Shown: piece after piece, positions 23,423 through 29,575 of the stretch | Numbering within the stretch: the stretch's first letter is position 1 | Layout of the letters: every line of letters begins with the position of its first letter | Assembly: GCA_964493955.1 (NCBI GenBank) | Contig: CAZBPZ010000012.1 | Span: 1 to 29,575 of the forward strand | Length of the DNA stretch: 29,575 nucleotides | Source of the DNA: CAZBPZ01 sp964493955 | Lineage (GTDB): Bacteria; Chloroflexota; Dehalococcoidia; Dehalococcoidales; Fen-1064 | Reading direction: 5' to 3' | Notes under the pieces: generated by a model | Seen by the model: the letters and a program-made list of their open reading frames with translations, nothing else | What the model was told of the DNA's origin: nothing | Databases searched by the model: none | Position numbers and translations under genes: made by a program

Positions 23423-24841
23423 ATGGAGACCTTCTCCAACCGGGCCGGGCTTCCCGGTGAAGAAGACCTGGACGCAAGTCACGACGAGGTAGCGGCGGTC
23501 ACTCCCGCCGAGCCCGTCACCGGGCTTGAGATTGAAACCAAGCTGGAAGCCGCCGAAGATACCGAGGTCAGCGATGACCCCGTTCGCCTCTACCTGCACG
23601 AGATAGGCAAGGTCGATCTGCTCACGGCCGATGAAGAAAAGGTCCTGGCCCGCAAGATAGAAGAGGGCAAGCGCCTGGAAGAGGTCCGGCGCAGCCTGCA
23701 GGAGGCCGGCAAACCGGCCACGGCCACCAACATCGTCGTCCAGATGGTGCGCGAGCTCGTCCAGTGGTTTGACTTCCTGCAGGCGCTGCGGGAAGAACTC
23801 GGCCTGCCCGCCGCCGCCACCTTCCGCGAGGCCATCTGCGATAAGGCCGTCAGCAGCAAGATTGACGGCATTATTGACCAGCAGCTGGTGCAGACCATGG
23901 CCGACCGGACCGGGCGCACCCTCCCCGAGACCGAGCAGGCCCTCATCAACCTCTCCCTCAACTGCACCCTCATTGGCCCGGAAATCACCGAAATCATCGG
24001 TGATACCGCCTCTCTGGAAGATGTAAAGCAACTGGTAGATGACCCTGCCTTCCTCGAAAAGATAAGACCCCACGAGACCACCCTCCGTGCCCGGTTCTCG
24101 GCGGTCGATGCCGAGGCAGAAAAGGCCAAGCAACACCTCACCGAGGCCAACCTGCGCCTGGTGGTAAGCGTTGCCAAGAAACACATTGGCCACGGCATGT
24201 CCCTGCTGGACCTCATCCAGGAGGGCAACATCGGCCTCATCCGCGCCGTGGAGAAGTTTGACCCCCACAAGGGCTACAAGTTCAGCACCTACGCCACCTG
24301 GTGGATACGCCAGGCCATCACCCGCGCCATTGCTGACCAGGCCCGCACCATCCGCGTGCCGGTGCACATGATAGAGACCATCAACAAGCTCCTGCGCCTC
24401 AGCCGCCGCCTCGCTCAGGAATACGGCCGCGAGCCCACCTCCAAAGAGATAGGCCAGAAGATGGGCATGTCCCCGGAGAAGGTACGGGAGATTGTAAAGG
24501 TGGCCCAGCTCCCGATTTCACTGGAGCTGCCGATGGGTGAGGAAGAAGACAGCCACCTGGGTGACTTCATCGAAGACCGCAACGCCCTGCCCCCGGTGGA
24601 CGCCGCCTCAAAGCAGCTCCTCAAGGAACAGATTGACGAGGTCCTCAGCAGCCTGACCCCCCGCGAGCAGCGCGTCCTCCAGCTACGTTTCGGCCTGGAA
24701 GACGGGCGCAGCCGCACCCTGGAAGAGGTAGGGCAGGAGTTCAACGTCACCCGCGAGCGCATCCGCCAGATAGAGGCCAAGGCACTGCGCAAGCTCCGCC
24801 ATCCCTCGCGCAGCCGCAAGCTCAAGGACTACCTCGAGTAG
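23423..24841 (+). CDS. rpoD: RNA polymerase primary sigma factor (RpoD/SigA)
   Basis: This 472-residue housekeeping sigma factor directs RNA polymerase to -35/-10 promoters such as those seen here. Region 1.2 begins 'DPVRLYLHEIGKVDLLT' near residue 53. Region 2 spans about 237-305, with the -10-melting stretch 'GYKFSTYATWWIRQAITRAI'. Region 3 follows, and region 4 runs from about 410 to the end, with the -35-binding helix 'TLEEVGQEFNVTRERIRQIE'. A non-conserved spacer of about 150 residues between regions 1.2 and 2 is normal for primary sigmas. AGGAG lies 9 bases upstream of the ATG. It is the last gene of the ppsA operon. Confidence 0.97.
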   Translation: METFSNRAGLPGEEDLDASHDEVAAVTPAEPVTGLEIETKLEAAEDTEVSDDPVRLYLHEIGKVDLLTADEEKVLARKIEEGKRLEEVRRSLQEAGKPATATNIVVQMVRELVQWFDFLQALREELGLPAAATFREAICDKAVSSKIDGIIDQQLVQTMADRTGRTLPETEQALINLSLNCTLIGPEITEIIGDTASLEDVKQLVDDPAFLEKIRPHETTLRARFSAVDAEAEKAKQHLTEANLRLVVSVAKKHIGHGMSLLDLIQEGNIGLIRAVEKFDPHKGYKFSTYATWWIRQAITRAIADQARTIRVPVHMIETINKLLRLSRRLAQEYGREPTSKEIGQKMGMSPEKVREIVKVAQLPISLELPMGEEEDSHLGDFIEDRNALPPVDAASKQLLKEQIDEVLSSLTPREQRVLQLRFGLEDGRSRTLEEVGQEFNVTRERIRQIEAKALRKLRHPSRSRKLKDYLE

Positions 24842-24846
24842 GTAAA

Positions 24847-24950
24847 GCCCGGAAAGCGCTATCACCCGGGCCCACTGGCCCCCCTTTATAATGCCCCGCC
24901 CACTATCCAGGGGGCTGCCCTGATGGGGGGGCCGGACTGCCTCGTCCGGC
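24847..24950. terminator. Hairpin cluster between convergent rpoD and mutS
   Basis: Three inverted repeats occupy this 128-bp gap: GCCCGG/CCGGGC (24847-24852 and 24866-24871), GGGCC/GGCCC (24868-24881, then CCCCTTTATAAT), and a perfect GCCGGAC/GTCCGGC with a 6-nt loop (24931-24950). They probably stop transcription from both sides, although no long T tract is present. A TATAAT at 24887-24892 has no matching -35. Confidence 0.45.
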
Positions 24951-24969
24951 TGGCCGGGTGGCGCCGCCT

Positions 24970-27555
24970 CTAGCCCTGCCGCGCCTTCTTCTGCAGCTCG
25001 TAGAGCTTGTTCAGGGCCTCCAGCGGTGTCAGGGAATCAAGGTCAAGCCCCGCCAGCTCCTCGGCCAGCGGTGACTTCACCCCGAACAGGGGCAGTTGCT
25101 GCGCCGCCTCTCCCGCCCGCCCCGCCTCCCGCACCCTGGCCGGGGCGCCGCTACCTTCCAGCTCGTCCAGCACCTCCTGGGCGCGGCGCAACACCGGCCG
25201 CGGCAGCCCGGCCAGCCGGGCCACGTGGATACCGTAGCTCCGGTCAACCCCGCCGGGCACAATCTTGCGCAGGAACACCACCTCGCCCCGGTCTTCGCTC
25301 ACGGCCACGTTGAAGTTGCGCACCCGCGGCAGGTAGCCGGCCAGCTCCACCATCTCGTGGTAGTGGGTGGCAAAGAGGGTCCTGGCACCGAGGCGGGGGT
25401 GGTTATGAATGTACTCGGCCACCGCCCGCGCGATGGAAAGACCGTCATAGGTGCTGGTGCCCCGCCCGATTTCATCCAGAATCAGGAGAGACCTGGGCGT
25501 GGCATTGTTGAGGATATTGGCCGTCTCTACCATCTCCAGCATGAAGGTGGACTGCCCGGCCGCCAGGTCATCGCGCGCCCCGATACGGGTAAAAATGCGG
25601 TCCACCAGGCCAATGGTAGCCGCATCGGCCGGCACGAAGCTGCCAACCTGGGCCATCAGGACAATCAGCGCCACCTGGCGCAGGTAGGTGGACTTACCCG
25701 CCATGTTGGGGCCGGTGAGGATGATAAGCTGGACATCCTCGCTGGCGAGGTAGGTATCGTTGGGAACAAAGCCCGTATCGGCAAGGGTCCGCTCGACCAC
25801 GGGGTGGCGGCCGTTACTGATTTTGATGACGGTGCCGTCATTCAGCTCCGGCCGGACGTAACCGTAGCGCACCGCCACGTCGGCCAGGGCGGCGAAGACA
25901 TCTAGCCGGGCAATAGCCTGCCCGAGGGCGAGCACCGGCCCGGTGGCGGCGGCCACCTGGCCACAAACGCGCCGGTAGATGTCTGTCTCCACCTCGCCAA
26001 TGCGGTCGCGCGCGCTGAGTATCAGGGACTCGTACTCCTTGAGCTCCGGGGTGAAGAACCGCTCCCCGTTGGCGAGGGTCTGCTTGCGGATGTAGCTGTC
26101 AGGCACCTGCGAGAGGTTGGCCCTGGAGACCTCGATGTAGTAGCCGAAGACCCGGCTGTAACCGACGCGCAGCGAGCGGATACCGGTGGCCTCCTGCTCC
26201 CGCTTCTCAAGCTCGGCCAGGTAGCGCCGGGCGTTGCCACCGACCTCGCGGAGCCTGTCCAGCTCTTCGGAGAAGCCCGGACGGATGACACCACCCTCGC
26301 CCACGGCACCGGCCGGCTCGTCGCTGATTGCCTGGCACAGCAGGGCCACCGTATCCTCCAGCGGCCTGAGCTCGTCCCGGAGCCAGTTGATGCGCCCGTC
26401 AGCCGGCTGGAGCGCGTCGCGCAGGTCAGGCACAGCCTCCAGGCTGCGGCGCAGGGCCACCAGCTCGTGCGGGTGGGCAACCCCCCGGCCGATGCGGTTG
26501 ATGAGGCGCTCCAGGTCAGCCACCTTGCCCAGCAGCCCCCTTACCTGGTTGCGGGGCAGGGCGTTTTCGTAAAACCACGCAACGGCGTCCTGGCGGCGTT
26601 GCAGCTCCGCCAGCTCAAGCAGGGGCTGACCCAGCCAGCGCCGCAGCCGGCGGCCGCCCACGGCGGTGCGGGTGGCATCCAGAACAGAAAGGAGGGAGGG
26701 CGCGGGAGCGCCCGAGGCGCTGCGGAAGACCTCGAGGTTGGCCAGGGTCCGGGCATCCAGCGCCATGTACGACCCGGTGGAGTAGGTGCCGAGCCGGGTA
26801 AGCTGGCCGAGAGACTCCCTCTGCGTCTCCTGCAGGTAGCGGACCACCGCCCCGGCAGCACGGGTGGCCAGGGGCAGGTGGGCACAGCCGAAGCCTTCCA
26901 GCGTGCTCGTGCCGAAGTGCTCCAGCAGGGTACGGCGGGCCGCCTCGAGCTCGAACCAGAAAGACTCGGCCGGAGCCAGCGGCACACCGGGCAGTACCGC
27001 CCTCACCTCCTCCGGGGTACTGGTGACGACCTCCGAGGGATGGAGGCGCTCCAGCTCGGCGGCAAGGCGGGCCCGGGGGAGCTGGGTGGTGGCGAACTCG
27101 CCGGTGGTGATGTCGGCCCAGGCAATACCGGCTTCCCCTTCACCCACCACGACCCCTACCAGGTAGTTGTTGGTACGGCTGTCAAGCAGGCCGGGCTCAA
27201 TAACCGTGCCCGGAGTGACCACCCGCACCACGGCACGCTCCAGCATCCCTTTCGTCTCACCGGGCCGGGTGACCTGCTCACAGATGGCGACACGGTGGCC
27301 AGCGTTGATGAGGCGGGCCAGGTAGTTCTCCAGGGCATGGTAGGGAATACCGGCCATGGGTACGCGGTTGCCCTTGCCCATCTCGCGCGATGTCAGCACT
27401 ATCTCCAGCTCATTGGCAACGATGCGGGCGTCCTCGTCAAACGTCTCGTAGAAATCACCCAGGCGAAAAAGGACAATCGCCTCCGGGTACTGCCGCTTGA
27501 TGCGGAGGTACTGCTGGCGGATGGGAGTGGTATGCGGGTCTTTCGGCCGGCCCAT
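24970..27555 (-). CDS. mutS: DNA mismatch repair protein MutS
   Basis: This 861-residue ATPase recognises mismatches. The N-terminal mismatch-reading motif is F35-Y36-E37 in 'LGDFYETFDED'. The connector, core lever and clamp regions follow, then the ATPase with Walker A 'GPNMAGKS' (615-622) and Walker B 'LLILDEIGRGTST' (D694, E695). The motif content identifies MutS1 rather than the MutS2 family, and the length is normal. No mutL lies in the window. Upstream is a TAGAAT -10-like box 12 bp before the ATG and no Shine-Dalgarno sequence. The gene lies downstream of, and on the same strand as, the ArsR-type regulator. Confidence 0.98.
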   Translation of the reverse strand: MGRPKDPHTTPIRQQYLRIKRQYPEAIVLFRLGDFYETFDEDARIVANELEIVLTSREMGKGNRVPMAGIPYHALENYLARLINAGHRVAICEQVTRPGETKGMLERAVVRVVTPGTVIEPGLLDSRTNNYLVGVVVGEGEAGIAWADITTGEFATTQLPRARLAAELERLHPSEVVTSTPEEVRAVLPGVPLAPAESFWFELEAARRTLLEHFGTSTLEGFGCAHLPLATRAAGAVVRYLQETQRESLGQLTRLGTYSTGSYMALDARTLANLEVFRSASGAPAPSLLSVLDATRTAVGGRRLRRWLGQPLLELAELQRRQDAVAWFYENALPRNQVRGLLGKVADLERLINRIGRGVAHPHELVALRRSLEAVPDLRDALQPADGRINWLRDELRPLEDTVALLCQAISDEPAGAVGEGGVIRPGFSEELDRLREVGGNARRYLAELEKREQEATGIRSLRVGYSRVFGYYIEVSRANLSQVPDSYIRKQTLANGERFFTPELKEYESLILSARDRIGEVETDIYRRVCGQVAAATGPVLALGQAIARLDVFAALADVAVRYGYVRPELNDGTVIKISNGRHPVVERTLADTGFVPNDTYLASEDVQLIILTGPNMAGKSTYLRQVALIVLMAQVGSFVPADAATIGLVDRIFTRIGARDDLAAGQSTFMLEMVETANILNNATPRSLLILDEIGRGTSTYDGLSIARAVAEYIHNHPRLGARTLFATHYHEMVELAGYLPRVRNFNVAVSEDRGEVVFLRKIVPGGVDRSYGIHVARLAGLPRPVLRRAQEVLDELEGSGAPARVREAGRAGEAAQQLPLFGVKSPLAEELAGLDLDSLTPLEALNKLYELQKKARQG

Positions 27556-27567
27556 CGGAACAGGCCT

Positions 27568-27597
27568 ATTCTAGCCGAAGTGGAGGGCATCAGGAAA
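27568..27597 (-). promoter_or_regulatory. Possible mutS promoter, near-leaderless
   Basis: TAGAAT (27573-27568, 5/6 to the -10) places a start near 27561, six bases before the mutS ATG. The -35 region (TTTCCT/TTCCTG around 27597-27591) is poor. It is listed mainly because its spacing matches the stronger leaderless promoters in the window. Confidence 0.35.
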
Positions 27598-27620
27598 GGA
27601 AAGGCGGTGTCTTGGCCCGG

Positions 27621-27637
27621 GCGGGCCACCGGCCCGC
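27621..27637 (-). terminator. 7-bp hairpin between the ArsR-type gene and mutS
   Basis: GCGGGCC (27621-27627) and GGCCCGC (27631-27637) form a perfect stem with a 3-nt loop, about 47 nt past the regulator's stop. No T-run follows; it may limit read-through into mutS. Confidence 0.35.
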
Positions 27638-27683
27638 GCCGCGAGCTGCCCCGGCGCAAAGCGGCCCGCCCACAAGTGAGGGG

Positions 27684-28037
27684 CTATCCATGCCGGGCAT
27701 GCTCCAGGCAAACAGCCAGGAGCGTCCGGATATGGTCGTCGTTCAGGGTGTAGTACACCATCCGGCCGTCCCTGCGCTGCCTTACCAGCCGCAGGCTCCG
27801 CAGGAGCCTCAGGTGCTGGGAAACGGCTGACTCGGAAATGCCCACCACGCAGGCAATATCGCACACGCACAGCTCCTGCTCGAGCAGGGCGTAGATAATC
27901 TTGGCCCGGTTTGAGTCGGCCAGGGCGGCAAAGGTCTGGGCCAGGTCCGCGTACACCTCGTCGTCCAGGAGCCGCCGCTTCACCTCGGCCACCTTCTCCG
28001 GGTTAATGGCGTGGACCTCGCAACGGTCTGAAGTCAT
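27684..28037 (-). CDS. ArsR/SmtB-family metal-sensing repressor (CadC/CzrA-like)
   Basis: This 117-residue winged-helix repressor should release its operator when it binds a metal ion. Two classical sensor sites are visible. The alpha3N-type site has C57 and C59 in 'ELCVCDIA' plus C6 in the N-terminal 'DRCEVHAIN'. The alpha5-type site has D100, H102, H113 and H116 with exactly the spacing of CzrA/SmtB (2, 11 and 3). The recognition helix is 'ISESAVSQHLRLLRSLRLV'. Having both sites resembles CadC and SmtB, which sense Cd/Pb or Zn. I prefer the ATG at 28037, with AGAAG 7 nt upstream; an ATG at 28058 would add 7 residues. It is divergent from the ferredoxin-like gene, with no efflux pump adjacent. 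Confidence 0.92.
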   Translation of the reverse strand: MTSDRCEVHAINPEKVAEVKRRLLDDEVYADLAQTFAALADSNRAKIIYALLEQELCVCDIACVVGISESAVSQHLRLLRSLRLVRQRRDGRMVYYTLNDDHIRTLLAVCLEHARHG

Positions 28038-28050
28038 CCGGACACTTCTA

Positions 28051-28111
28051 TTTAGCATCTGCGTAATGGCTAAAGTATCTTTATACTACCACCGCCGCCC
28101 CAGCCTGTCAA
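28051..28111 (-). promoter_or_regulatory. Promoter and candidate operator of the ArsR-type gene
   Basis: The minus strand carries a perfect TTGACA (28111-28106), a 17-bp spacer and TAGTAT (28088-28083, 4/6), with a predicted start near 28076. Inverted repeat TAAAG-TAT-CTTTA (28071-28083) overlaps the end of the -10 and the start site, where ArsR-family operators commonly lie. A second repeat, TTTAGC-N12-GCTAAA (28051-28074), overlaps it downstream. Which is the operator is not known. Confidence 0.6.
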
Positions 28112-28146
28112 GGCCCCAAGGCTGCCCGGTGCCACGCCCGCCGTGA

Positions 28147-28185
28147 TTGACACCCGGCCGCCCCGGGTTGTACCATTGCCGGCAA
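28147..28185 (+). promoter_or_regulatory. Promoter of the ferredoxin-like gene with a palindrome at the start site
   Basis: TTGACA (28147-28152, perfect), an 18-bp spacer and TACCAT (28171-28176, 4/6) predict a start near 28183. The perfect 10-bp palindrome TTGCCGGCAA (28176-28185) sits on that start, as an operator would. The leader of about 63 nt ends in GGAGGAGG before the GTG. Confidence 0.5.
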
Positions 28186-28245
28186 CACGGCCCGGCGAGC
28201 AGAGCCGCGGCCACCCGTACCGGAGAGCACCGGGAGGAGGAGAAA

Positions 28246-29331
28246 GTGACAGGCCAGGACAGCGCCACGACCGCCCCGTACGACGTGCTGCTGGAGCGGC
28301 TCGGGTTTCCCGGCTCAAGCCGGCTGCGCCCCATACTGGAGATGCTGATGAGCCCGGACCAGGCCAGGATGGTGGCAGCCCTGCCGGGCACCGTAGAGGA
28401 GGTGGCCGAGCGGACGGGCATAGACGCCGGCCGGGTGCGTGACAGCCTGGACGAGCTCTTTTACAAGGGGGTTGTCTTCCCGCGGGGCGACTTCCGTAAC
28501 CGCCACTTCTACCGCTTTGCCCGCTCCATCGGCCAGTTCCACGATTCCACCCTGGCCACCGAGCAACTGGATGTCACCAGGGACCGCCCCTTCTTCGAGC
28601 TGTGGTACGACTTCGTCAACCACGAGATGTACCCCCATTTCGCCGAGAACTTCCGGCGCGCCGAGCGGCCGTTCCAGCGCATTGTCCCCGCCTACCGGGC
28701 CATCAAGGACCTGCCCGGCGTGCTTCCCCACGAAAACTTCCCCGAACTGCTCCGGGCCCAGGAGCTGATTGCGGTGGTACCCTGTTCCTGCCGGCTCTGC
28801 ACCCATGCCGTCGGCGAGCCGTGCCAGACTCACGACGAGACCAGGCACTGGGTCTGCCTCCAGTTTGGCCGCGGGGCCGACTATGTCATCAGCCGCGGCT
28901 CCGGCCGGGAGCTGAGCCTGGCCGAGGCCCTGGAGCTTAACGACATCATCGAAGAATCGGGCCTGCTCCACCTCTGGGCCAACAGCGCCGCCATGACCGG
29001 CCCCAAGACAAGCTGCCAGTGCTGCCGTGACTGCTGCATGACGGCCGTTCCCCTGGACCAGGCCGGCCTGCCCCTGGAGACCGCCTGGGCCAAGAGCCGT
29101 TACCGGGCCTATGTTGACCAGGACGACTGCTCCGGTTGCCAGAGCTGTCTTGACCGCTGCCTGTTTGATGCCATCGAAATGGTGAAGCCACCCGGTAGCA
29201 AGAAATACAAGGCCCTCGTCGACCCTGACAAGTGCTTCGGCTGCGGTGTCTGCGTTGTCGGCTGCAAGGAAGGTGCCCTGCATATGAAGGCCGTCAGGCC
29301 GCCGGAGCACATTCCCGCCCCCGCCCGGTAG
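28246..29331 (+). CDS. Winged-helix / Cys-rich / double [4Fe-4S] ferredoxin-like protein
   Basis: This 361-residue protein has unknown function. Residues ~30-90 look like a winged helix ('GTVEEVAERTGIDAGRVRDS' then 'ELFYKGVVFPRG'). A middle domain has an unusual cysteine set: C180-x-C182-x2-C185, C193, C204 and the cluster C257-x-C259-C260-x2-C263-C264, enough ligands for one or two metal centres. The C terminus holds two ferredoxin motifs, C295-x2-C298-x2-C301-x3-C305 and C330-x2-C333-x2-C336-x3-C340, but each is followed by hydrophobic residues rather than the classical CP. The GTG at 28246 is preceded by an excellent GGAGGAGG. Similar ferredoxin-like proteins occur in anaerobes and probably carry electrons or sense redox; no partner oxidoreductase is visible here. 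It is divergent from the metal-sensing repressor. Confidence 0.82.
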   Translation: MTGQDSATTAPYDVLLERLGFPGSSRLRPILEMLMSPDQARMVAALPGTVEEVAERTGIDAGRVRDSLDELFYKGVVFPRGDFRNRHFYRFARSIGQFHDSTLATEQLDVTRDRPFFELWYDFVNHEMYPHFAENFRRAERPFQRIVPAYRAIKDLPGVLPHENFPELLRAQELIAVVPCSCRLCTHAVGEPCQTHDETRHWVCLQFGRGADYVISRGSGRELSLAEALELNDIIEESGLLHLWANSAAMTGPKTSCQCCRDCCMTAVPLDQAGLPLETAWAKSRYRAYVDQDDCSGCQSCLDRCLFDAIEMVKPPGSKKYKALVDPDKCFGCGVCVVGCKEGALHMKAVRPPEHIPAPAR

Positions 29332-29446
29332 CCCCCGGCCTGCCTTCAACATGAAACACGCCTCCACGCACAGCCCGGCCGCCAGCATGGTAACGCAGCA
29401 CCGGCCGGCGCTTCAAATACCCCCGTCCCTGGCCGGGAGCCGTCGG

Positions 29447-29475
29447 TTGACAGCCGGGCGCTAACACCCCATAAT
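29447..29475 (+). promoter_or_regulatory. Sigma70-type promoter of the right-edge gene
   Basis: TTGACA (29447-29452, perfect), 17 bp and CATAAT (29470-29475, 5/6) match the rpsP promoter hexamers and spacing exactly. The predicted start near 29482 leaves a 33-nt leader with GGGGAG before the ATG at 29515. The rest of 29332-29446 shows no gene. Confidence 0.7.
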
Positions 29476-29514
29476 GACAGCAGACCGAACCACCTGCCCG
29501 GGGAGTACGAAGTT

Positions 29515-29575
29515 ATGATTGCAGCAAGCAAGCCCGGGCGGTGGCGACAGGTGGCCGTGGTATTGCTCGTTGGTC
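29515..29575 (+). CDS. Start of a secreted or membrane protein (truncated by the window edge)
   Basis: Only 20 codons are visible: MIAASKPGRWRQVAVVLLVG. A short basic stretch followed by hydrophobic residues is typical of a signal peptide or first membrane helix. The start is supported by GGGGAG 9 bases upstream and a near-consensus promoter. The function cannot be told. Confidence 0.65.
   Translation, partial: MIAASKPGRWRQVAVVLLVG

Noticed and set aside
23264..24367. 367-codon open frame antisense to rpoD
   Set aside because: It is a shadow of the primary sigma factor, with no ribosome site or family similarity.
24887..24892. Perfect TATAAT between rpoD and mutS
   Set aside because: There is no -35 hexamer at 16-18 bp and no gene starts downstream on that strand.
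26467..27753. 428-codon open frame antisense to the first half of mutS
   Set aside because: It mirrors MutS codons and has no recognisable start signal or domain.

Overview
This window reads as a GC-rich bacterial chromosome segment. It carries a housekeeping core plus a few poorly characterised accessory genes. The protein set suggests a Chloroflexota bacterium, most plausibly of the Dehalococcoidia type: an F-type ATPase operon with an AtpZ-like leader gene, a dgt-dnaG-rpoD block, an NDP-forming acyl-CoA synthetase alpha-type protein, a membrane-anchored PQQ-type propeller and ferredoxin-like iron-sulfur proteins. That assignment is inferred from gene content and sequence flavour, without a database search. 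A run of 100 Ns at 10480-10579 shows that this is a draft scaffold. No phage, insertion sequence, CRISPR array or integrase is visible, and no gene-free stretch exceeds 300 bases.

Layout: 1-27 is the 3' end of a tRNA (probably Ser). 29-1636 (-) is a peptide/solute-binding lipoprotein, divergent from a small metallophosphoesterase (1729-2289, +). From 8180 down to 2294 the minus strand carries nfi (endonuclease V), prfB (RF2 with a programmed +1 frameshift), a secreted HExxH peptidase, radC, an Mre11/SbcD-like phosphoesterase and an orphan CoA-binding ligase subunit. Divergent from nfi are rpsP and khpA (+), then a zinc-ribbon/TM/beta-propeller protein (8931-10358). From 17323 down to 10395 the minus strand holds the ATP synthase operon in the order atpZ-a-c-b-delta-alpha-gamma-beta-epsilon; the epsilon gene is interrupted by the assembly gap. 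17521-18072 (-) is a bifunctional-nuclease-domain protein. Divergent from it is a tight operon ppsA-dgt-dnaG-rpoD (18324-24841, +). mutS (24970-27555, -) is convergent with rpoD. An ArsR/CadC-type metal sensor (27684-28037, -) is divergent from an unusual cysteine-rich ferredoxin-like protein (28246-29331, +). The right edge holds the promoter and first codons of a secreted or membrane protein (29515 onward).

The most striking non-coding pattern is in the promoters. Several divergent intergenic regions contain clean sigma70-type -35/-10 pairs, and they fall into two classes. In one class (the solute-binding lipoprotein, the small phosphoesterase, nfi, rpsP, atpZ, probably mutS) the predicted transcript starts only 1-6 nt before the start codon and there is little or no Shine-Dalgarno sequence, so these mRNAs are probably leaderless. 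In the other class (the nuclease-domain gene, the ferredoxin-like gene, the right-edge gene, ppsA) a 33-63 nt leader carries a Shine-Dalgarno sequence. Internal operon genes mostly use Shine-Dalgarno sites or 1-4 nt stop/start overlaps. I see no obvious new multi-gene defence or metabolic system. The best candidates for new biology are the ArsR/iron-sulfur pair at 27.7-29.3 kb, the zinc-ribbon propeller protein and the leaderless promoter architecture.
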